A stretch of DNA of 64,000 nucleotides from JAABSX01 sp964480455. Lineage in GTDB: Bacteria; Bacteroidota; Bacteroidia; Cytophagales; Microscillaceae. The DNA is taken from assembly GCA_964480455.1 (NCBI GenBank), contig CAYZQI010000002.1, positions 19,201-83,200 on the forward strand, in the 5' to 3' direction. Positions 18,382 to 27,079 of the stretch are shown here, one piece after another. Each line of letters opens with the position of its first letter. Position 1 is the stretch's first letter. A program made the position numbers and the translations under genes. The notes below the pieces were generated by a model. That model ran no database searches. It was not told the DNA's origin and saw only the letters and a list, made by a program, of their open reading frames with translations.

Positions 18382-18933
18382 TTAATTTTTATATATCGTA
18401 TTGATAAAGTTAAACTTGAGCCTTTGCAGACTATTTTTGATAGAGTTGTCTAGTTGGCTATGACCTATATAAATGATAAAGCCACCTATTAATTCTTTTT
18501 TGATTTCTTCTTTTAAGATAATAGTTTTACTAAGTTGCTGAGTAAGTTTGTCTTTGAGTTCTTTTTTGAGGGCATCACTCAGCGGGGTAGGTGTTTGTAT
18601 TCTTACTATTTGAATCCCTTTTTTTTGTTGGTATAGGTCAATAAATACTTTACCCAAGTCAAAAAGAACTGACTCTCTATTTTTACGGCTCATAATCTCA
18701 AATACAGACATTGTGAGCTTTTGGATTTTTCCTTCAAACAAGGCTTTTATAATAGAATGTTTTTTGAACCCTTTGATAACGGGGCTTCTTAACACGGCAA
18801 GAAGCTCTCTGTTTTTTTCACCCGTTTCTACAAAAAGCTGCATATCTTCATAGACCTTATCAGTGATATTCTTTTCTTCTGCAAGGTCAAATAGTGGGTG
18901 GGCATATCGTAAGGCAACTGCTTGTTCAGACAT
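18382..18933 (-). CDS. atpH: ATP synthase F1 subunit delta
   Basis: Connects the alpha3-beta3 head to the b-subunit stalk. 183 residues: helical N-terminal domain beginning AVALRYAHPLFDLAEEK, and a C-terminal part with KKELIGGFIIYIGHSQLDNSIKNSL, the usual delta/OSCP signature region (normally GG..I..G....D.S....L). Four bases separate its stop from the atpA start, and 48 bases separate it from atpF. Low conservation is normal for this subunit; the operon position settles the call. Confidence 0.94.
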   Translation of the reverse strand: MSEQAVALRYAHPLFDLAEEKNITDKVYEDMQLFVETGEKNRELLAVLRSPVIKGFKKHSIIKALFEGKIQKLTMSVFEIMSRKNRESVLFDLGKVFIDLYQQKKGIQIVRIQTPTPLSDALKKELKDKLTQQLSKTIILKEEIKKELIGGFIIYIGHSQLDNSIKNSLQRLKFNFINTIYKN

Positions 18934-18981
18934 AAATGCTATTTTTTAGAACTCTTCGCGAGTTTGTTTTAAGTACAATCA

Positions 18982-19476
18982 CTAATTTACTTGTAAATCT
19001 TTGATAAGGTCGGCAGCTAATTGCTGTTGCTTTTCGGGGCTTTCGAGTTCTTTTTGTAAGATTTTTTGAGCTACTTCTATAGAAAGCACAGCAATTTGCT
19101 TCTTCATATCTGCAATGGCGGCTTGTTTTTCAGCTTGGATAGCAGCTTGGGCATCATTGCGTATTTTTTCTACTTCTTTTATTGCCTGCTCTTTTGCACT
19201 GTCGTTGATTTCTTGTGCGAGTTGATGAGCCGTTTTCAAGATTTTATCACGTTCTATGCGTGCTTCATCAAGTAGTTTTTCATTGTCTGCTTTGAGCTGT
19301 TGCATGTCTTTGCGTGCGTTCTCAGCTTCTTTGAGGGCATCTTCTATGGAGTGTTCTCGCTCTTGGAGTGCCTTGGCAATGGGTTTCCAAGCATAACGTG
19401 AAAGGACAAACAAGACAATCAAAAAAGTGATGGTTTGCCAAAATATAAGTCCAAAATCAGGAGTTACCAGATTCAT
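18982..19476 (-). CDS. atpF: ATP synthase F0 subunit b
   Basis: Peripheral stalk. 164 residues: one N-terminal membrane span (about residues 8-26, FGLIFWQTITFLIVLFVLSR) followed by a long charged helix with the typical ALQEREHSIEDALKEAE opening and heptad-like pattern to the end. Located between atpE and atpH as usual. Only one b-type gene is present, so the stalk is presumably a homodimer. Confidence 0.95.
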   Translation of the reverse strand: MNLVTPDFGLIFWQTITFLIVLFVLSRYAWKPIAKALQEREHSIEDALKEAENARKDMQQLKADNEKLLDEARIERDKILKTAHQLAQEINDSAKEQAIKEVEKIRNDAQAAIQAEKQAAIADMKKQIAVLSIEVAQKILQKELESPEKQQQLAADLIKDLQVN

Positions 19477-19527
19477 TGTAGTATAATTTAATCAAGTGAT
19501 AAATAGATATTTGCAAATTTGAAAGAG

Positions 19528-19554
19528 GAAACTACCCCACGAGGGGGCAGTTTC
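19528..19554 (-). other. Hairpin directly after atpE
   Basis: GAAACT and AGTTTC flank CCCC / GGGG around an ACGA loop. In the minus-strand transcript it starts 18 bases after the atpE stop, within a 96-base gap before atpF. The c subunit is needed in excess, and hairpins at this point can protect the upstream message, which is an inference here. Confidence 0.6.
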
Positions 19555-19572
19555 TGTAATAACTTTTTCCAG

Positions 19573-19821
19573 TTAGGAAACGGCAATTACAAGACAGATT
19601 ACCACACCAAATAGTGCAACACCTTCAATCAAGGCTGCCGCAATAATCATTACCCCTTGGATACGTGGCGTAGATTCAGGCTGACGTGCTATGGCTTCCA
19701 TTGCACGACCACCAATTTGTCCGATACCTAATCCTGCGCCTAACGCGACAAGACCAGCACCTACACCTGCAAGACCCATCCCTAAGTCTGCTAATAAAAT
19801 TGACAATAATTCAAGTAACAT
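19573..19821 (-). CDS. atpE: ATP synthase F0 subunit c
   Basis: Proteolipid of the rotor ring. 82 residues: two membrane helices joined by the polar loop ARQPESTP. The first helix has the glycine-rich run GVGAGLVALGAGLGIGQIGG. The ion-binding carboxylate is the Glu in ALIEGVALFG; it is not followed by Ser or Thr, which argues for protons rather than sodium as the coupling ion (inference from known c-subunit signatures). Flanked by atpB (61 bases upstream) and atpF. Confidence 0.96.
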   Translation of the reverse strand: MLLELLSILLADLGMGLAGVGAGLVALGAGLGIGQIGGRAMEAIARQPESTPRIQGVMIIAAALIEGVALFGVVICLVIAVS

Positions 19822-19882
19822 AATTATAATTGTTTATATATAAAAAAGGAAAAAGTGTTGCTAGTTTTAGCACATACATTTA

Positions 19883-21010
19883 TTAATGATGTGCCTCTTC
19901 GTGTTCGTGGTGATGTTCTTCTACTGCCTGTCCAAAATAAAGTGCAGAAAGCAAAGTGAATACATACGCTTGTAGCATTGCCACAAACAACTCCAAGAAA
20001 GTCATAGCCATTGCGAAAGCTACACTCACGGGAGCTACCAAGAAAGCTACACTTTTGAACATAAAAATCAAACTAAATAAACTCAGCATGATGATGTGCC
20101 CAGCCGTAATGTTGGCAAACAAACGAATCATCAATGAGATAGGCTTGATAAAAATACCTAAAAACTCCACCAAAGGCATAATAGGAAGAACAGTTTTCAG
20201 CCACCAAGGCACTCCAGGCGTATTGAAAATGTGCCCCCAGTAATTCTTGTTACCACTAAATATGGTAATAAAGAAAGTAAACAACGCAAGCGTAAGCGTT
20301 ACAGCAATGTTGCCTGTAAGGTTCGCACCCGCAGGGAAAAGTCCTAAGATATTGTTGAACCAAATAAAGAAAAAGATGGTCAATAAATAGGGAAGAAAAC
20401 GCTCGTACTTAGAACCAATAGCACTTTTAGCAATGTCATCTCTTACAAAAACAATGATTGGCTCGAAGAAAGATTGTAAACCCTTGGGGGCTTTGCCTTC
20501 ATTTTTCTTGTAGCTCTTGGCTAGGCCAAAAAACACAAACATCAATACAAATACACTCAAAAAGAGAGAAGCAACATTTTTGGTGATAGAAATGTCATAC
20601 AAAGCACCGCCGTCAGCCAAGTGAAATTTGCCGTGGTCATAATGATAAGTGTTCAAAGCAGTTTTGACTTCAGTAATGTGGGCAGTGTGGGTTTCGCCGT
20701 GTTCGGTTTTTTCTATCTCCATTTCTTTGCCGTGATGAATCTTAGAGGACATAAATACATCAAGTCCGTTGGGAGTGTAAAGAATAACAGGCAGAGGCAA
20801 AGAATATTCTGTTTCACCTATTTTGAAGAACTCCCATTCGTGCCCATCGGCTATATGGTGCATAATAGTTTCACCAGGGTTGAACTTTTCTTTTCCTTCG
20901 GAGTTTTCTTTCTTTGCAAAAGTCAAGGAAGGTATTAGAATAATACAAAAAAACAGTATGTACAATTTATTATTAAAACAAGGTTTGTAAATGTTAGAAA
21001 TCATATTCAT
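19883..21010 (-). CDS. atpB: ATP synthase F0 subunit a
   Basis: Stator channel subunit. 375 residues: signal-like first helix, then a periplasmic extension of about 100 residues, as in other Bacteroidota, before the conserved membrane domain. Seen: FFIWFNNILGLFPAGANLTG, then IKPISLMIRLFANITAGHII, which contains the essential Arg, and the C-terminal LLQ-type helix AMLQAYVFTLLSALYFG. The tail is His/Glu-rich. One base separates its ATG from the stop of the 125-residue membrane protein gene; an in-frame Met two codons later is an alternative start. Confidence 0.95.
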   Translation of the reverse strand: MNMISNIYKPCFNNKLYILFFCIILIPSLTFAKKENSEGKEKFNPGETIMHHIADGHEWEFFKIGETEYSLPLPVILYTPNGLDVFMSSKIHHGKEMEIEKTEHGETHTAHITEVKTALNTYHYDHGKFHLADGGALYDISITKNVASLFLSVFVLMFVFFGLAKSYKKNEGKAPKGLQSFFEPIIVFVRDDIAKSAIGSKYERFLPYLLTIFFFIWFNNILGLFPAGANLTGNIAVTLTLALFTFFITIFSGNKNYWGHIFNTPGVPWWLKTVLPIMPLVEFLGIFIKPISLMIRLFANITAGHIIMLSLFSLIFMFKSVAFLVAPVSVAFAMAMTFLELFVAMLQAYVFTLLSALYFGQAVEEHHHEHEEAHH

Positions 21011-21011
21011 T

Positions 21012-21389
21012 TCACTTTTTTGAATTGGCCTGCAAGTTAGCTAACAAGTAATAAATTTCAAAAACAAAATATAATAAATAAATTGCGAAAAAATTTAATA
21101 CCAAGGCGACCTTGCTATCTTTTTCTTTGAATAGCAATACAAAAATCAATAAAACACTCAGCAAGAGCCGAATTATCATTGTTGAGAAGTAGTACATTGA
21201 GAATTTTGTTTGGCTGTCTTTCTGGCTATATTCTAGTATTTGTTTGGAGATGTAGCCCAAAAAAACAAAGAATATCAAAAATATCCACCAATACTGATGC
21301 CTATACTGAAATGAAAGCAAATGCGTATCAATCATAATCAATACAAGAAGCACAATACTAGGTAAAATTATGGGATACCATACCTTCAT
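21012..21389 (-). CDS. Four-helix membrane protein at head of atp operon (AtpI-like position)
   Basis: 125 residues with four predicted membrane spans (about 8-22, 33-50, 68-87, 96-114) and a Lys-rich tail. It begins the atp gene cluster, its TGA lying one base before the atpB ATG, exactly where AtpI (uncI) sits in other bacteria. AtpI proteins help assemble the c-ring or handle magnesium and are poorly conserved, so the size, topology and position suggest an AtpI equivalent. Sequence similarity is not evident by eye, so the name is withheld. Confidence 0.65.
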   Translation of the reverse strand: MKVWYPIILPSIVLLVLIMIDTHLLSFQYRHQYWWIFLIFFVFLGYISKQILEYSQKDSQTKFSMYYFSTMIIRLLLSVLLIFVLLFKEKDSKVALVLNFFAIYLLYFVFEIYYLLANLQANSKK

Positions 21390-21422
21390 AGTTTGTATTA
21401 TCCAGATGATTTATTTAGTCTG

Positions 21423-21430
21423 CAAACATA
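21423..21430 (-). promoter_or_regulatory. Candidate -7 box of the atp operon
   Basis: On the minus strand TATGTTTG matches the Bacteroidota -7 consensus TAnnTTTG, 33 bases ahead of the first operon ATG (21389). A -33 TTTG is not obvious at the expected spacing. Confidence 0.35.
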
Positions 21431-21597
21431 CGCTATGATAAGATATAAAAAATGATTTTTCTCAATTTTTATCAAGAAAAAGAGTATTTTGGCACAAGTG
21501 GAGTGAATCATAAGACAAAATGCATGTAGATTTACGTTGCTAAGAGGCAAACCATTCAGCATAAAATTTGATTATATAAGCAAAAAATAAAAATAAA

Positions 21598-23217
21598 GTG
21601 AATAAACCCATTCAAAACACCCCCTCTCAAATAAGACTTCCTCTTTTGCTAGGCATTGCTATTGTTGGAGGTATCTTGCTCGGAGCTACCATCTTTGGCG
21701 ATAATCAAAAACTACGCGCCCTTGCCAATGGCTACCTGAAATACCGCGACATTCTTACGCATATCAACGATAGTTATGTGGACTCAGTAGATACTGAAGC
21801 CCTGATAGACTACTCCATAGAGAAAATGCTTGAAAAGCTAGACCCTCATACTGTCTATATCCCTGTCAAAGATGTTGAAAAGTACAATATGCAACTCGAA
21901 AGCGATTTTGATGGAATAGGCATCGAATTTAATATTTTTAGAGATACTTTATACGTAGTCGCTCCTATCAATGGCGGTCCCTCGGAGTCAGTAGGTTTAC
22001 AATCAGGCGATAAGATAGTGATGGTGGACGGTGAAAACATAGCAGGGTCAAGTATTAAGCCCGATAATAATAAGGTTTACAAATGGCTAAGAGGAAGGCG
22101 TGGCTCAGTAGTAGAGCTGGGTATTGTGAGAAGAGGCGTAAAAGGTATTTTAAAATACAAGGTTACCAGAGATAAAATACCAAGCTACTCGGTAGATGCT
22201 AGTTTAATGATAGATAATAAAGTAGGCTTTATTAAAGTAAGCCGATTCAGTGCAGGCACTTACCGTGAGTTCAGAACTGCCCTTCAAAAGTTGAAAAAAG
22301 AAGGTATGAAGCAACTTATTCTGGACCTACGCGACAACCCAGGCGGTTATATGGATAGAGCTGTTAATATGGTTGATGAACTCGTGGCAGGCAACCCTAA
22401 GATTGTTTATACTGATGGCAAAGGTACACGCTACGACTCCGAAATGCGCGCAAAAATAGAAGGACTTTTTGAAGAAGGAGGCGTAGTGGTTCTCATCAAT
22501 GAAGGCAGTGCCTCTGCTTCTGAGATTGTGGCGGGCGCGCTTCAAGACAATGACCGTGCCCTGATAGTAGGCAGACGCTCTTTTGGCAAAGGCTTGGTGC
22601 AAATGCCCATAGAGCTACAAGATGGCTCAGAACTAAGGCTCACCATCTCAAGGTACTACACCCCAAGTGGGCGCTCTATCCAAAAACCTTATGATGCGTA
22701 CAGCAATGACTTAGAAGACCGCTACGAACACGGAGAACTCTTTAGTGCAGATAGTATGCGCTATGACAAAACCCATCAATACAAAACTTCCAAAGGAAGA
22801 ATTGTCTATGGAGGAGGAGGGATTATTCCAGATTTTTTTGTACCATTGGATAGTACAAACTATGATTACTTGAACCAGCTTTACAAACAAAATCTCATCA
22901 GAGAATATGCCCTAGAATATGCCAACACATACAAAGAAACACTTAAAACTAAAGGATTAGATAGCTTTCAGAATAATTTTGAAGTAACTGAGGCAATGCT
23001 CACTCAACTCATACAACTTGCCAAAGAAGTGAGTATTCCTTACCAAACAGCCAATTTTACAAAATCTGAACGCCTTATAAAAATCCATCTCAAAGCACTT
23101 ATCGGCAGGGCAATCTGGGACACAGAGGGCTTCTACCCAGTTATGCTCAAAGAAGATGACGTGTTTCAGAAAGCCAAGCAACTACTCAATGAGGCTGAAC
23201 GACTTGCCAAAAAGTAA
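21598..23217 (+). CDS. C-terminal processing peptidase, S41 family
   Basis: Periplasmic serine protease of the CtpA/Prc family that trims or degrades envelope proteins from their C-termini. 539 residues from a GTG start: N-terminal membrane anchor (about 15-33), cap region, PDZ domain (about 95-185, DFDGIGIEFNI... GLQSGDKIVMVDGE), then the peptidase core with LILDLRDNPGGYMDRAV, the nucleophile in NEGSASASEIVAG (around residues 304-308) and the general-base Lys331 in SFGKGLVQ. A C-terminal extension follows. Divergent from the atp operon, about 200 bases apart. Monocistronic. Confidence 0.94.
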   Translation: MNKPIQNTPSQIRLPLLLGIAIVGGILLGATIFGDNQKLRALANGYLKYRDILTHINDSYVDSVDTEALIDYSIEKMLEKLDPHTVYIPVKDVEKYNMQLESDFDGIGIEFNIFRDTLYVVAPINGGPSESVGLQSGDKIVMVDGENIAGSSIKPDNNKVYKWLRGRRGSVVELGIVRRGVKGILKYKVTRDKIPSYSVDASLMIDNKVGFIKVSRFSAGTYREFRTALQKLKKEGMKQLILDLRDNPGGYMDRAVNMVDELVAGNPKIVYTDGKGTRYDSEMRAKIEGLFEEGGVVVLINEGSASASEIVAGALQDNDRALIVGRRSFGKGLVQMPIELQDGSELRLTISRYYTPSGRSIQKPYDAYSNDLEDRYEHGELFSADSMRYDKTHQYKTSKGRIVYGGGGIIPDFFVPLDSTNYDYLNQLYKQNLIREYALEYANTYKETLKTKGLDSFQNNFEVTEAMLTQLIQLAKEVSIPYQTANFTKSERLIKIHLKALIGRAIWDTEGFYPVMLKEDDVFQKAKQLLNEAERLAKK

Positions 23218-23383
23218 CTTAAAATGCCCCAAAAGGCTTTGAACAATGTGCTTACTGTCCGCCCTATGGTTGGCAATTTTTTCCTTGATGAAGAGTGCAT
23301 GATAAGTATATCTTTTATCAAAAAAATAAAACGCAAATCTTTGTATTTGCAAAAAAAAATATTAATTTTGCAGTCCAAAATAT

Positions 23384-23458
23384 GGCGATTGTAGCTCAGT
23401 TGGTTAGAGCACCAGATTGTGGTTCTGGGGGTCGCCGGTTCGAGCCCGGTCATTCGCC
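23384..23458 (+). tRNA. tRNA-His (anticodon GTG)
   Basis: Cloverleaf seen directly: G-1 at 23384 and G1 at 23385, D stem GCTC/GAGC, anticodon stem CCAGA/TCTGG around loop TTGTGGT, T stem GCCGG/CCGGT around TTCGAGC, acceptor GCGATTG/CATTCGC and discriminator C73. The extra G-1 facing C73 is the hallmark of tRNA-His. The acceptor stem has one apparent U5-U68 mismatch. Only CA follows C73, so the CCA tail is probably added enzymatically. A terminator follows at once. Confidence 0.95.
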
Positions 23459-23468
23459 CATTTTTAAA

Positions 23469-23500
23469 ACTCAAATACGTGAAGTATTTGAGTTTTTTTT
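23469..23500 (+). terminator. Intrinsic terminator after tRNA-His
   Basis: ACTCAAATAC and GTATTTGAGT form a perfect 10-bp stem with loop GTGAA, followed by eight T. It lies about 10 bases beyond the tRNA end and may also serve pdxJ from the other strand. Confidence 0.9.
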
Positions 23501-23539
23501 GGTAAAAGGTAAAAAACATTTACACTATTTCATGTTCTC

Positions 23540-24256
23540 TCATTCAATCAGTGCTCTCAAATACATTTGAATAGTATTTTCTAAACCTAGGTAAAGCGCA
23601 TCACAGATAAGTGCGTGCCCTATTGAAACCTCATCTAGTTGTGTGATATGTTTTTTAAAAAAATGTAGGTTTTTCAAATCCAAGTCGTGTCCTGCATTGA
23701 TGCCCAGGCCAAGCGAATGTGCTGTGATAGCGGCTTCGCAATAAGGCTTGATAGACTCTTCGGGGTTGTGCGGAAATAAATGTGCAAAAGGACCAGTATA
23801 AAACTCTATTCTATCAGTACCTACTTTGGCTGCCCCCTCTAACATCTTAGCCACAGGGTCTATAAAAATAGCAGTGCGGATATGATGTTTTTTAAATTCT
23901 TGGATTACTTCTTTCAAGAAACCTTCGTGTTGGAGTGTATCCCAGCCATTGTCGGAAGTAATGGCCTCTGGCGCATCTGGCACAAGCGTAACTTGGGCGG
24001 GCTTTACCTTCAGTACTAGCTCTATAAAAGAGGGTGTAGGATTTCCTTCTATGTTAAACTCTGTGGTCAAGATAGGGGCAAGGTCAAGCACGTCTTGGTA
24101 GCGGATATGCCTCTCGTCAGGGCGGGGGTGTACGGTGATTCCTTGTGCGCCAAATCTTTCACAGTCTTTGGCTGTTTTGATAATATCGGGATTGTTGCCG
24201 CCTCTTGCGTTGCGTAGGGTGGCAAATTTGTTGATATTTACGCTTAACCTTGTCAT
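23540..24256 (-). CDS. pdxJ: Pyridoxine 5'-phosphate synthase PdxJ
   Basis: Condenses 1-deoxyxylulose 5-phosphate with 3-amino-2-oxopropyl phosphate in vitamin B6 synthesis. 238 residues, a TIM barrel. Seen: LSVNINKFATLRNARGG at the start, QGITVHPRPDERHI with the conserved His and Arg, VTLVPDAPEAITSDNGWD, and the loop GINAGHDLDLKN. Full length. Divergent from the yqeY-like gene; no pdxA nearby. Confidence 0.96.
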   Translation of the reverse strand: MTRLSVNINKFATLRNARGGNNPDIIKTAKDCERFGAQGITVHPRPDERHIRYQDVLDLAPILTTEFNIEGNPTPSFIELVLKVKPAQVTLVPDAPEAITSDNGWDTLQHEGFLKEVIQEFKKHHIRTAIFIDPVAKMLEGAAKVGTDRIEFYTGPFAHLFPHNPEESIKPYCEAAITAHSLGLGINAGHDLDLKNLHFFKKHITQLDEVSIGHALICDALYLGLENTIQMYLRALIE

Positions 24257-24473
24257 GATTTATTTTTTTATTTTCAATTTGTGATATTTTTTTGCAAATT
24301 ATGATGCAAAAAATGTAAAATTCTATTAATTTTATGGACAACAAAATGAGCGAGTTACCTAAGTAGCTCCGCAATAGGCGTAAAATTAATTGTCTTTTGC
24401 ACTTATTCACTCATTATTATTAACAAATATAAAATTCATTTTAACTGTTTTAACAATACCAAAATATAAAGCC

Positions 24474-24923
24474 ATGAGTTTAAAAACAACCATTGAAGCA
24501 GACATAAAGCAAGCCATGCTTGCCAAAGACAAAGACCGCTTGCGTGCTTTGCGTGCCATTAAATCTATGATTATGCTAGAAGCCACCAAAGAAGGAAGCA
24601 TGGGCGAACTCTCGGAGGCTGAGGAAATCAAACTTCTTAGCAAAGCAGCCAAGCAACGCCGCGACTCAGCAGAGGTCTATCAAAAACAAAATAGACAAGA
24701 CTTGGCAGAGGTAGAACTCCAAGAACTCACTATCATTGAATCGTTTTTACCCAAACAGCTCACAGAAGAAGAACTAAAAACAGCCATACAAGAAATCATT
24801 GCAACACTCGGTGTGAGCAGCCCCAAAGAAATGGGTAAGGTAATTGGCGCAGCCAATCAAAAACTCGCAGGGCAGGCAGAGGGGAAAGCAATTGCGGCTA
24901 TGGTAAAATCACTGCTTCAATGA
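24474..24923 (+). CDS. GatB/YqeY domain protein
   Basis: 149 residues from ATG 24474; the open frame extends 28 codons upstream but the extension is unlike the family. The helical YqeY fold is recognisable: LKTTIEADIKQAMLAKDKDRLRALRAIKSMI, then RRDSAEVYQKQNRQDLAEVE and IIESFLPKQLTEEELK, ending GKVIGAANQKLAGQAEGKAI. It is related to the tRNA-binding tail domain of the GatB amidotransferase subunit; the free-standing protein has no proven role. It is followed by cvpA-like and fabI genes on the same strand. Confidence 0.9.
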   Translation: MSLKTTIEADIKQAMLAKDKDRLRALRAIKSMIMLEATKEGSMGELSEAEEIKLLSKAAKQRRDSAEVYQKQNRQDLAEVELQELTIIESFLPKQLTEEELKTAIQEIIATLGVSSPKEMGKVIGAANQKLAGQAEGKAIAAMVKSLLQ

Positions 24924-24980
24924 GCTTACAAGGCTAGATAATCAAATTTTGATGGTACAACATACATAAAATCTAAGCAG

Positions 24981-25556
24981 ATGCTGTTTCTACAACAAAT
25001 GAATACCCCACCACCAATAAGTGGCGAAAGTAGCATAGATATTTTAAGCATTATTTTCACACTCATTATGGTAGCTCCGCTTGCTTGGGGGGCATATCAA
25101 GGCTATGCAGCAGGCTTGCTGTCTGAGATTGTAGGCATACTTCATTTTGCCATTGCTTTTGCCATCAGCTTCAAAGTAATGGGGCTGGTAATCAACCTTG
25201 TGCAGATTTATATTTTCAATTTCAATCCCAATTTATTTGCACAAGTCGCTTTCGGCTGTGCAGTTGGCGGAGCATTTGGATTACTAGCAACATTAGGTAA
25301 ATACTTAAAAACCGAAATAGAGTATGACTTTCCTGGTGCTTGGGACAACATCATAGGGGCAATAGTGGGACTGATAAAATATGCTATCGTGATGAGCTTC
25401 TTCTTTTGGTTTGTTCACGGATTCGGAAGCATACAGCCCGACCTCAAGACAGGCTTTGCCTCTATGATATATGGTACGATTGAGCAGTTTGCCTTTCAAT
25501 TGGTAGGGGCTACCAATTATGATGAAATCTCTGCCGCCATCAAAGAGGCTTTGTAA
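24981..25556 (+). CDS. CvpA family membrane protein
   Basis: 191 residues with four membrane spans. The first conserved segment, GAYQGYAAGLLSEIVGILHFAIAFAISF, is the CvpA signature region. CvpA is linked to colicin V export and envelope stress resistance in enterobacteria; the role in Bacteroidota is unclear. ATG 24981 or 24999 may be the start. It lies between yqeY-like and fabI on the same strand with short gaps (57 and 94 bases). Confidence 0.8.
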   Translation: MLFLQQMNTPPPISGESSIDILSIIFTLIMVAPLAWGAYQGYAAGLLSEIVGILHFAIAFAISFKVMGLVINLVQIYIFNFNPNLFAQVAFGCAVGGAFGLLATLGKYLKTEIEYDFPGAWDNIIGAIVGLIKYAIVMSFFFWFVHGFGSIQPDLKTGFASMIYGTIEQFAFQLVGATNYDEISAAIKEAL

Positions 25557-25650
25557 TTTTAAAAACATAAAATAATCCAAAATCTCGATTAACTTTACGC
25601 ACTAGAAATAATACAGTAATAAACATCAAATCCTAATTTAAACTACAAAT

Positions 25651-26466
25651 ATGGCGCATCAATTATTAAAAGGAAAAAGGGGGATTATCACAGGAGCTTT
25701 AGATGAGAACTCAATAGCTTGGAAAGTAGCTCTCAAAGCAAAAGAAGAGGGTGCAGAGTTTATACTAACCAATGCCCCTGTAGCCCTCCGAATGGGCAAA
25801 ATCAATGAATTGGCAGAGGCTTGCAATACTATTGTAATTCCGGCTGATGCTACCAAAGTAGAAGATTGGGAGAATCTCTACACACAATCTATGGATAAAC
25901 TAGGTGGCAAACTAGATTTTATGCTGCACTCCATAGGCATGAGTCCCAATGTCAGAAAAGGAAGAGATTATGGCGATTTGAAGTATGAATGGTACCAGCA
26001 AAGCCTAGACATCTCGGCACTTTCTTTTCATAAAATGCTCCAAACAGCCGAAAAAATGGACGCACTCAACGAGTGGGCTTCTGTGTTGGCACTCTCTTAC
26101 ATTGCCGCTCAACGCGCTTTTGCAAGTTATTCTGATATGGCACAAGCAAAAGCAGTATTAGAGTCCATTGCACGTAGCTATGGCGAACGCTATGGCAGGC
26201 TAAAGAAAGTAAGGGTCAATACTATTTCTCAATCGCCTACCAAAACCACCGCAGGCACAGGCATTGATGGCTTTGACGCTTTTTATGCTTATGCCGAAAC
26301 ACTTTCTCCACTTGGCAATGCCTCAGCAGATGATTGTGCCAATTATGTTGTTTCTCTTTTCTCAGATTATACCCGTATGGTAACTATGCAAAACCTTTAC
26401 CATGATGGAGGCTTCTCTTACTGTGGTATTTCTGATGAAATTGTGAGTAAAATGAAACCTGAATAA
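25651..26466 (+). CDS. fabI: Enoyl-[acyl-carrier-protein] reductase FabI
   Basis: Final reduction of each fatty acid elongation cycle, NADH-dependent, in the cytoplasm. 271 residues, short-chain dehydrogenase fold. Seen: the cofactor region KGKRGIITGALDENSIAWKV, LHSIGMSPN near residue 92, and the active site Tyr160-x6-Lys167 in SYSDMAQAKA. The glycine motif is modified compared with enterobacterial FabI, as is usual in Bacteroidota. An intrinsic terminator follows. Confidence 0.93.
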   Translation: MAHQLLKGKRGIITGALDENSIAWKVALKAKEEGAEFILTNAPVALRMGKINELAEACNTIVIPADATKVEDWENLYTQSMDKLGGKLDFMLHSIGMSPNVRKGRDYGDLKYEWYQQSLDISALSFHKMLQTAEKMDALNEWASVLALSYIAAQRAFASYSDMAQAKAVLESIARSYGERYGRLKKVRVNTISQSPTKTTAGTGIDGFDAFYAYAETLSPLGNASADDCANYVVSLFSDYTRMVTMQNLYHDGGFSYCGISDEIVSKMKPE

Positions 26467-26483
26467 ATTTCAATAAAAAAATA

Positions 26484-26522
26484 GAAGGCTTTGTATTGGA
26501 ACTAATAACAAAGCCTTCTTTC
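26484..26522 (+). terminator. Intrinsic terminator after fabI
   Basis: GAAGGCTTTGT pairs with ACAAAGCCTTC across a 13-base loop, followed by TTTC. It begins 18 bases after the fabI stop. Confidence 0.8.
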
Positions 26523-26659
26523 ATAATTTCCTAAGCCCTGCCCGTCATTTTTAGCAAATCTTTTACAATATAAAAAATAATTTACTTTCAAATCATCACT
26601 TGTAGTTTGAGAACAATTACATAAATTTGAATATTGTTAAGATTAAATTCTAATTTTCA

Positions 26660-27079
26660 ATGAAATTATTTCAATTCTTATGGTTAATGCCCTGTTTACT
26701 ACTTGCACTACCAACTTGGGGGCAGCAATATACCCAGTCTGAGCAGCAAAACATAGCCCTTGCCGAAGCGCAACTCAAGGCTTACAATGCCCATGATATT
26801 GAGGCGTTTTTAGTACCTTATAGCGATACCGTAAAGGTCTATGCCTACCCCAACCAACTTCGCTACCAAGGCAAAGAAACTATGCGGAGAGTTTATACAG
26901 AAATGTTTGCCAATCTGCCTGATTTACACTGTACCTTGGTCAATAGAATTGCCATGAGCAGCACAGTCATAGACCAAGAAGAGGTATTTATTAAAGAAGG
27001 ACAGCCCAACATCAAGGCAATTGCTATCTATAAAATGCAGGGCGATAAAATTGTAGAAGTTACTTTTATTCAAGAATAA
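26660..27079 (+). CDS. Secreted SnoaL/NTF2-like protein
   Basis: 139 residues: signal peptide (MKLFQFLWLMPCLLLALPTWG, probable cleavage near residue 21) followed by a compact alpha+beta domain of about 110 residues. NIALAEAQLKAYNAHDIEAFLVPYSDTVKVY followed by GKETMRRVYTEMFANLPDLH is typical of the NTF2-like/SnoaL fold used for binding small ligands. The substrate is unknown. The stop overlaps the ATG of the Uma2 gene by one base (TAATG), so the two are co-transcribed and probably translationally coupled. Confidence 0.8.
   Translation: MKLFQFLWLMPCLLLALPTWGQQYTQSEQQNIALAEAQLKAYNAHDIEAFLVPYSDTVKVYAYPNQLRYQGKETMRRVYTEMFANLPDLHCTLVNRIAMSSTVIDQEEVFIKEGQPNIKAIAIYKMQGDKIVEVTFIQE

Noticed and set aside
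23166..23519. Minus-strand open frame of 117 codons overlapping the tRNA-His gene
   Set aside because: It contains the antisense of the tRNA and of the protease 3' end; phrases such as TGLEPATPRTTIWCSNQLSYN are the well-known spurious translation of tRNA antisense.
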